Of a stretch of DNA of 64,000 nt, positions 59,246-64,000 are shown one piece after another. Origin of the DNA: Blasia pusilla (taxonomy: Eukaryota > Marchantiophyta > Marchantiopsida > Blasiales); contig CM114272.1 in assembly GCA_050084515.1 (NCBI GenBank), positions 21,204,001-21,268,000 of the forward strand, written 5' to 3'. The notes under the pieces are model-generated. The model made no database searches, was not told where the DNA came from, and was given only the letters and a program-made list of their open reading frames with translations. Position 1 is the stretch's first letter. Every line of letters begins with the position of its first letter. The position numbers were made by a program, and so were the translations under genes.

Positions 59246-60118
59246 CAATGTGGCATTTTTTTCTTTATTCGAATCCATTATGTTTCAAGTGGACATAAGA
59301 AAGTAACAGTGGGATGGATGTTGCCTCAACCAGTGAAACTGGTGAGATTTTGTAGGTTGAAAGTGTTTCAACACCTCTCCAACGTTTTCTAGTTACCATT
59401 TTCCATGGTTTGACGAGTAGTTTGTACAGGGCCCGAGGACTTATTCTCCGCAACATGCTCATCCGTGATTACTAGCGATTCCAACTTCATGTTCTCGAGT
59501 TGCAGAGAACAATCCAAACTCAGTCAATCTTTCTGGATTTGCTCCGCCTTACAGCATTGCTTCCAATTGTAAATGCCATTGTAGCACATGTGTAGCCCAA
59601 CCCATTAGGGCCATGCGGACTTGACGTCATCCCCACCTTCCTCCAGTATATCAATGGCAGTTTTTTGTGAGTGTAGCACATGGCTTGGAGTGTCAATCAT
59701 TTTGGCTAAGACTGAGTTCCTCAGTGTGAAGTGTACAATGCTCTGAGAGCTTCGTTCGTCGGAGAGTACCATATGAAAACTTTGTATGGTCATTTCCAGA
59801 GAGCTTTCTCAAGCTTATTTTGCACTTGGTATACAAACTATTTGGGTAGTTCTTATGCATAATTATGCTGTAACGTTAAGCTTTGGCTAGGACTCGAACT
59901 CTTTGTGGATAATAGCGAGACATTTGGCCCTCTAGGATTGGGGGCTATTTACCTTCCACAAGAAAATCACTTTTTTCCCAACCACTCGGGGTGACATCAG
60001 GTAAGATAAGGCATTGTCTACTTTAGCCGACAGTAAAGTGTTACATAGGCGAGTGTTAATGCGCATTTGAGAAGTTGAAGAAATGAAGCAGGTTCTAGAA
60101 GTCGCCAATGAGAAAGCA

Positions 60119-60190
60119 TTGATTTTCAAAAGCATCTGCGATGAGGTGACGAGAATGTATTGATTTTCAAAAGCATTTGAGATGAGGTGA
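60119..60190 (+). repeat. 41-bp tandem repeat
   Basis: TTGATTTTCAAAAGCAT followed by GATGAGGTGA occurs at 60119 and 60160, inside the non-autonomous Helitron. Confidence 0.8.
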
Positions 60191-60505
60191 TGATCAGGCA
60201 TTTTTTTTTAGTTTCACGCTTCATCCCTCTTCCATAATCGGGCAAAGAAAAATTTGCTTATTAGTGGACGAGTGGTGGGTGAGTGTTTCTTGGTGGTTTG
60301 TTTGCTGTGTTTTGTTTTTCAGCCCTTTTGATTCGATGGTGTATGAGTTTTTGTAGTTGATTTGGTGCCGATTTGAGATTATAGCTCCCCCCAAAGCCAA
60401 GTACACTTCTTGTGATTCTTTTGTTGCTCTGGGTCATTTGATTGCCGTTGGCCTTCCTTCTCAGCCATATCTGTGTAATCGTTCTAGGAGCCGGTCTCGA
60501 ATAAG

Positions 60506-60652
60506 AGGTAATCTTTTCAATGACTTGGAATTCTTTGATCTTTTCAATGGACAAAATCGCAAGTTTACTAAGAAACTTGTGTCTAATGAAAGGTAATCAC
60601 TACAATGGCTTGCAATTCCTTGACCTTTTAAATGGACAAAATTGCAAGTTTT
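60506..60652 (+). repeat. 84-bp duplicated segment with GT borders
   Basis: Two related segments begin AGGTAATC near 60506 and 60591. Each contains CAATGG/CAATGA, GGAATTC/GCAATTC, TTGA(T/C)CTTTT and AATGGACAAAAT.GCAAGTTT. The encoded peptides match (FDLFNGQNRKF and a second-copy equivalent). Recurrence of AG-GTAATC suggests duplicated exon/donor material, possibly captured. Confidence 0.6.
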
Positions 60653-61403
60653 TGAAGGAACCGATCTGAAATAAGAGGTCTTCAATGTTGTCTAGCGATG
60701 GTTGGACTTTGTGTCAGGAACCCATGAAGGAAATGCTGACATGTGCACTGTGATATTTGATTTGAGCGGAGTTGGATGCATAGAGAATGCAAGAGGATTT
60801 GTTTCCGTGAAATCTACGTGTTGATTGGTCTTTGCTATGAGCCGAGCGCTGTCGGACATGTTCTCTAGGTCTTACAAACCGTACAATAGCCTTAGGTCCT
60901 TACGTTGTTGGCAAGCAGTCCGCTCATCTTTGGGATCGCGTGATTTGTCATAGTGATCGTTGCAATAATTTTTCCACTCTTACATCCTCTGTCCGCAAAG
61001 CCTTCAGATCTTCTACTAGACCAGTAACTCTTGATTTACTATGGCGTAGCTACATGTGACAAGATCTAGTTGAGCACTCCGGGGATTTCATTATGTGGGA
61101 GACCAATTGAGTGGTAGAGCATGTATATGAAGCCTAGAGTGGTAGATTTCGGGTTTTCTCAAGTGGATGAGCTGTACGGAGATGTATTGGTAAAATTCAT
61201 TGCAATGGAGTCGAGATCACTGCAGCTAAACTCGGTTAAGCTGCATATGCCAAGAGGAGAGGGAGGGGGTAGCTATGCGCGCAACTCGCAATCTCAAGGA
61301 CACTATGTGAAGCAATTGCAGCCCATGATTCACGAGCTTCAGCACGAAATGGCTCTTCATGTCACTTTTTTATTTCCCGTGCATGGCACGGGCACCTTAC
61401 TAG

Positions 61404-62625
61404 TTTTTTACCATATTAAATGATAAGAACTTTCTGCAACTTTATTTTAATCCGTTTGACTAAAAGTAAAGATACTGGTTACGAATCGTCGCATAATTTG
61501 AAAAGAGACATAGATGTTTTCATATACACTAGTAAGGATGCCCATGTGATGCACATGCATCAAAATTTAGCATATAAAGTATTGAATATAACATACAGTC
61601 GACAACAAGTGAAGAAAATGAATTCCGGGTTCGGAAATCAAGAGTTAATGGTCTAGTAGAAGATCTATTGGCTTTTCGGACAAAGGATGTAAGAGTCTAG
61701 GGAAGTTTGGACGGAGGATGTAAGAGTGTGGAAAAACTACTGCAACGATCACTACGACAGAGGATTTTGGAGCTCAAATAGGGTGTTGAAATTGTTGTTG
61801 GGCAGGCCCTAAAACAACGCTTCGAACTCTAGAATGGATTCGTCCGGCCTCTTTGCTTCATACCCATCCTTCATCTGCTTGATGATAGCCTCGACGTTCT
61901 CAACGTTGTTTGGGTCCGAGGAGGAGCCAATTGCAAAGTCCGCCACCACCACGGTATGAAAGTTAGCGTATAGCCCGTGAGGGAAAGAGATTAATGATAT
62001 TGCACAAAAATTCAAAATTTTTCTTGTTGCCCGTAGCATGTGAAAGATTTTCTTGCCGCCAAGTTGTTGTGTGTCAAACAAAGAGGTGTTTGCAAATCAA
62101 GAAGGCACTCACTCTCCCATAAGAATATAGATATTTTGAAAAGAGAAGAATATTATACCATAACATACTATATACTATGGAAGATCTGAATTTTTCTCAT
62201 GTGGTTTCAGTAAATTTTATTTAATTTCGTAATATGACAATATATCTCTAGAAAGTAATTATAACCCCTACTATGAGAATGTAAATTTTTCATTTAAAGG
62301 TGGTGCGCATATGTCGCGTGCGGAAGCAGAGGAAGGGCAGATATTGATATCCCATTTGAGCATCCGTGGTACCACCGTAATCGTTAGATTACTGTGAGTC
62401 ATTGGCCACTTTTTGGGGATGTGTTTGGCGTAATGTATGGGAATTTGTCTAGCGCAATGTATGGGGATTTGTTTGGCGCACTTCCTTTTTTTGAGTTCGT
62501 TTGGATCGGCTTGTTTGAAGCAGGAGGCATGAGTACCAAAAATGAACATAAAACATGGAGAATCGCAGGCAGAACACTAAAGTGGCTGGCGAATAGGTTA
62601 CCTCTTTTGGTTGAATCGTTCAGTG
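61404..62625. other. Intergenic stretch
   Basis: No gene recognised. Around 62419-62480 there are about three 24-bp imperfect tandem units built on TTTGGCGTAATGTATGGGGA. Confidence 0.5.
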
Positions 62626-62627
62626 GC

Positions 62628-62925
62628 ATGAAGCAACCCACTCCCATACTCAATTTCTAACCAAATTTTGGCAACGCTTCCGTGTACCACTCTCCCACAC
62701 AAAAAATTGGACAACAAAATAGCAAACGAAGCGGCTCTTGCTTGCGTAAGTACTCCCATGAGCTGTTGAACGGGGAACACGGTCCCCAACCTGCATCAAC
62801 AACAAATAACCAGCGAGCTCCTCCATTGAAGCTCTCTCACTCCATCATTCTCTCTTTGTAAATCGATCAAATCTCTCCATCAAAACAACAAGGTCTCACA
62901 CCAAACTTTCCATGGTGTGCACTCT
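62628..62925 (+). repeat. Dispersed repeat R2, copy 2
   Basis: Same sequence and orientation as 1510-1800. Compared with copy 1 it has about 30 extra bases (CAAAACAACAAGGTCTCACACC region) before the CCATGGTGTGCACTCTCT junction. Short indels and substitutions separate the copies. Confidence 0.75.
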
Positions 62926-62934
62926 CTATCATGT

Positions 62935-63180
62935 CACTCTTATTTTGGTACTTTTCGTCTCGTTGTTTGAATGCCATGAATTAGCATGGGATTGTGTGTG
63001 TTTTTGTGTATGTTTGGTGAAAGCGATATATGTTTTGTAGCAACGTGTATGCGCACGACAATTCATTCTCTCTTTGTTGAACCTCTTGGCATGAGGCGGC
63101 GGAGCTATGGTCCTCCTTGCCTTGTGTATGTAATCCAAGCCTCTCATTAGGAGAGTGGATTTGGTTTGATATGGTTTGAC
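62935..63180 (-). repeat. Two rearranged fragments of repeat R1
   Basis: 62935-63060 matches the terminal part of R1 (ATTTTGGTACTTTTCGTCTC through GTGTATGCGCACGACA). 63061-63180 matches its middle (TTCATTCTCTCTTTGTTGAACCTCTTGG through GGAGAGTGGATTTGGTTTGA). The second fragment follows the terminus of the first directly, so the order is scrambled relative to intact R1. Confidence 0.75.
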
Positions 63181-63704
63181 AGGAGGGTATGCCGCCAAGT
63201 GCCGCATCCCATTCCCGAGTGATGTGCCATTGCCGCTAGTGCCGCACTGTACCGTTAGATCCGCACCGCACATCGAGGAGATTTGAGCATCGTCTGTACC
63301 AGAGGAGTACGACTTGCTAGTTGGAGGAGTTTGTCTTCATGACCAAGTCGGGGTCGAGATTTGCAGTTGCTGAGGAGTGACACAGTTCAGGTTATCCATT
63401 CTGGTCTTTTGCCGTGCACGAGTTAGGGATTTTCGGGTATTGGGCAATTTTTTGGGGATATTGGATTTTGTGCGGATGTTGAGAGCATCTTTGATGTATG
63501 GGTTTAGGGGACATAAACCTGTGTGGGATGTCCAAAGTTGAGGGTGTGTTTTGTCGATGAGATGATAGGGCAGTAGTCGATTTGCCGTACCACGCCGCTT
63601 GTTGCCGCATAGGACACGTCTCAGTGAGAGAGTGTAGATTGAGTGCCGCATATTTGAGTTGAGCGATTGAGGGATTACTCATGAGATTGAGAGTGATCAT
63701 GTGA
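63181..63704. other. Gene-less stretch with GCCGC-rich motifs
   Basis: No gene recognised. CCGCAT/GCCGC motifs recur between 63190 and 63270 and again near 63590-63650, similar in flavour to 700-790 at the other end of the window. Confidence 0.4.
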
Positions 63705-63785
63705 CATGGGCACGAGGGTCATCACGGAATCCTTTTGGAATTTGAGAAGCGAGGTGGTGGATTTGAGAGTATCTCTAGAGGTTTT

Positions 63786-64000
63786 ATGTGGAGTGGCGCG
63801 AGGTTTCAAGGGTCTCCATGTGAGAGATCCTCTCGATCTTCTTCTGTGTTGTCTTCAGACAAGGGGGAGAGTATAGAGGAGTGTGTTAGTGATTCATCGT
63901 ATACATCGAGTGGTCCTACTAGTTGGGTGTACGAGATGGACGACCGGGGTAGAGGACCACATAGGTTTTTGGATGCTATAGGCACTATAGAGTTACACGA
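63786..64000 (+). CDS. Open reading frame running off the window, unrecognised
   Basis: From ATG at 63786 (MWSGARFQGSPCERSSRSSS) the frame is open to the window end, 71 codons. The same frame is also open upstream to a TGA at 63702-63704. It is serine-rich, then acidic (DKGESIEECVSDSS), then WVYEMDDRGRGPHRFLDAI, which reads like real protein. No family recognised. It may be the N-terminus of a transposon protein, possibly related to the remnant at 329-712, but the two do not overlap in content. Confidence 0.4.
   Translation, partial: MWSGARFQGSPCERSSRSSSVLSSDKGESIEECVSDSSYTSSGPTSWVYEMDDRGRGPHRFLDAIGTIELH

Larger units (their letters stand above)
58778..61403 (+). mobile_element. Non-autonomous Helitron, both ends defined
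   Basis: 2626 bp. The 5' end TCTATACTGTAATTCGAGG follows an A. The 3' end has a CCCGTGC/GCACGGG hairpin (stem 61379-61385 with 61389-61395) and terminates CTAG at 61400-61403, followed by T. Insertion between A and T without target duplication is the Helitron hallmark. The first 80 bp match the terminus at 38241, so the Helitron 2 family could have mobilised it. It encodes neither Rep nor helicase. Its interior has several tandem duplications and unassigned open frames (for instance 60357-60596 and 61121-61423), possibly captured host fragments. Confidence 0.85.

Overview
The window looks like plant nuclear DNA (land plant or close streptophyte relative). Three things point there: Copia, hAT and Helitron transposons with plant-style termini and an initiator-Met tRNA primer site, GT-AG introns of about 80-1300 bp, and many in-frame stops explainable by decay of methylated cytosine. 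The species cannot be fixed. An intron-rich PhoPQ-activated pathogenicity-related (PqaA/AprA-like) gene is unusual enough to hint at a non-flowering-plant lineage, but that is inference.

Layout. 1-8.7 kb: a coding remnant, two dispersed repeats (R1 and R2, R1 carrying a 101-bp CT microsatellite), an orphan Helitron-type 3' hairpin, then about 6 kb without a recognisable gene. 8.8-24.6 kb: a nest of transposons on the minus strand. A Helitron (Rep plus PIF1-like helicase) is split by a 4.5-kb hAT element at 10867-15384 and by a 4.9-kb Copia element at 17473-22398; a solo R1 LTR-like copy truncates its helicase. 24.6-38 kb: mostly very AT-rich and without genes, holding an inverted repeat with about 300-bp arms, a tandem pair of R1 copies and a GC-rich minisatellite. 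38.2-49 kb: a second, intron-containing Helitron of a different type on the plus strand. Its 5' terminus is recognisable, its N-terminal exons are triplicated and its Rep and helicase are decayed.

49-57.3 kb holds the one apparently intact host gene. It has 13 exons with GT-AG introns throughout, 577 codons, a signal peptide and an apparent Ser-Asp-His triad, and matches the PqaA / Dictyostelium AprA family. 58.8-61.4 kb is a non-autonomous Helitron with both ends defined and the same 5' terminus as the 38-kb element. 61.4-64 kb returns to R2 and R1 fragments and an open reading frame that runs off the window.

Functionally the window is one secreted/endomembrane alpha/beta-hydrolase-like gene in a sea of mutually inserted, mostly dead transposons. 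No bacterial-type operon, CRISPR array or defence system is present. The relative order of insertions can be read: minus-strand Helitron first, then hAT and Copia into it.
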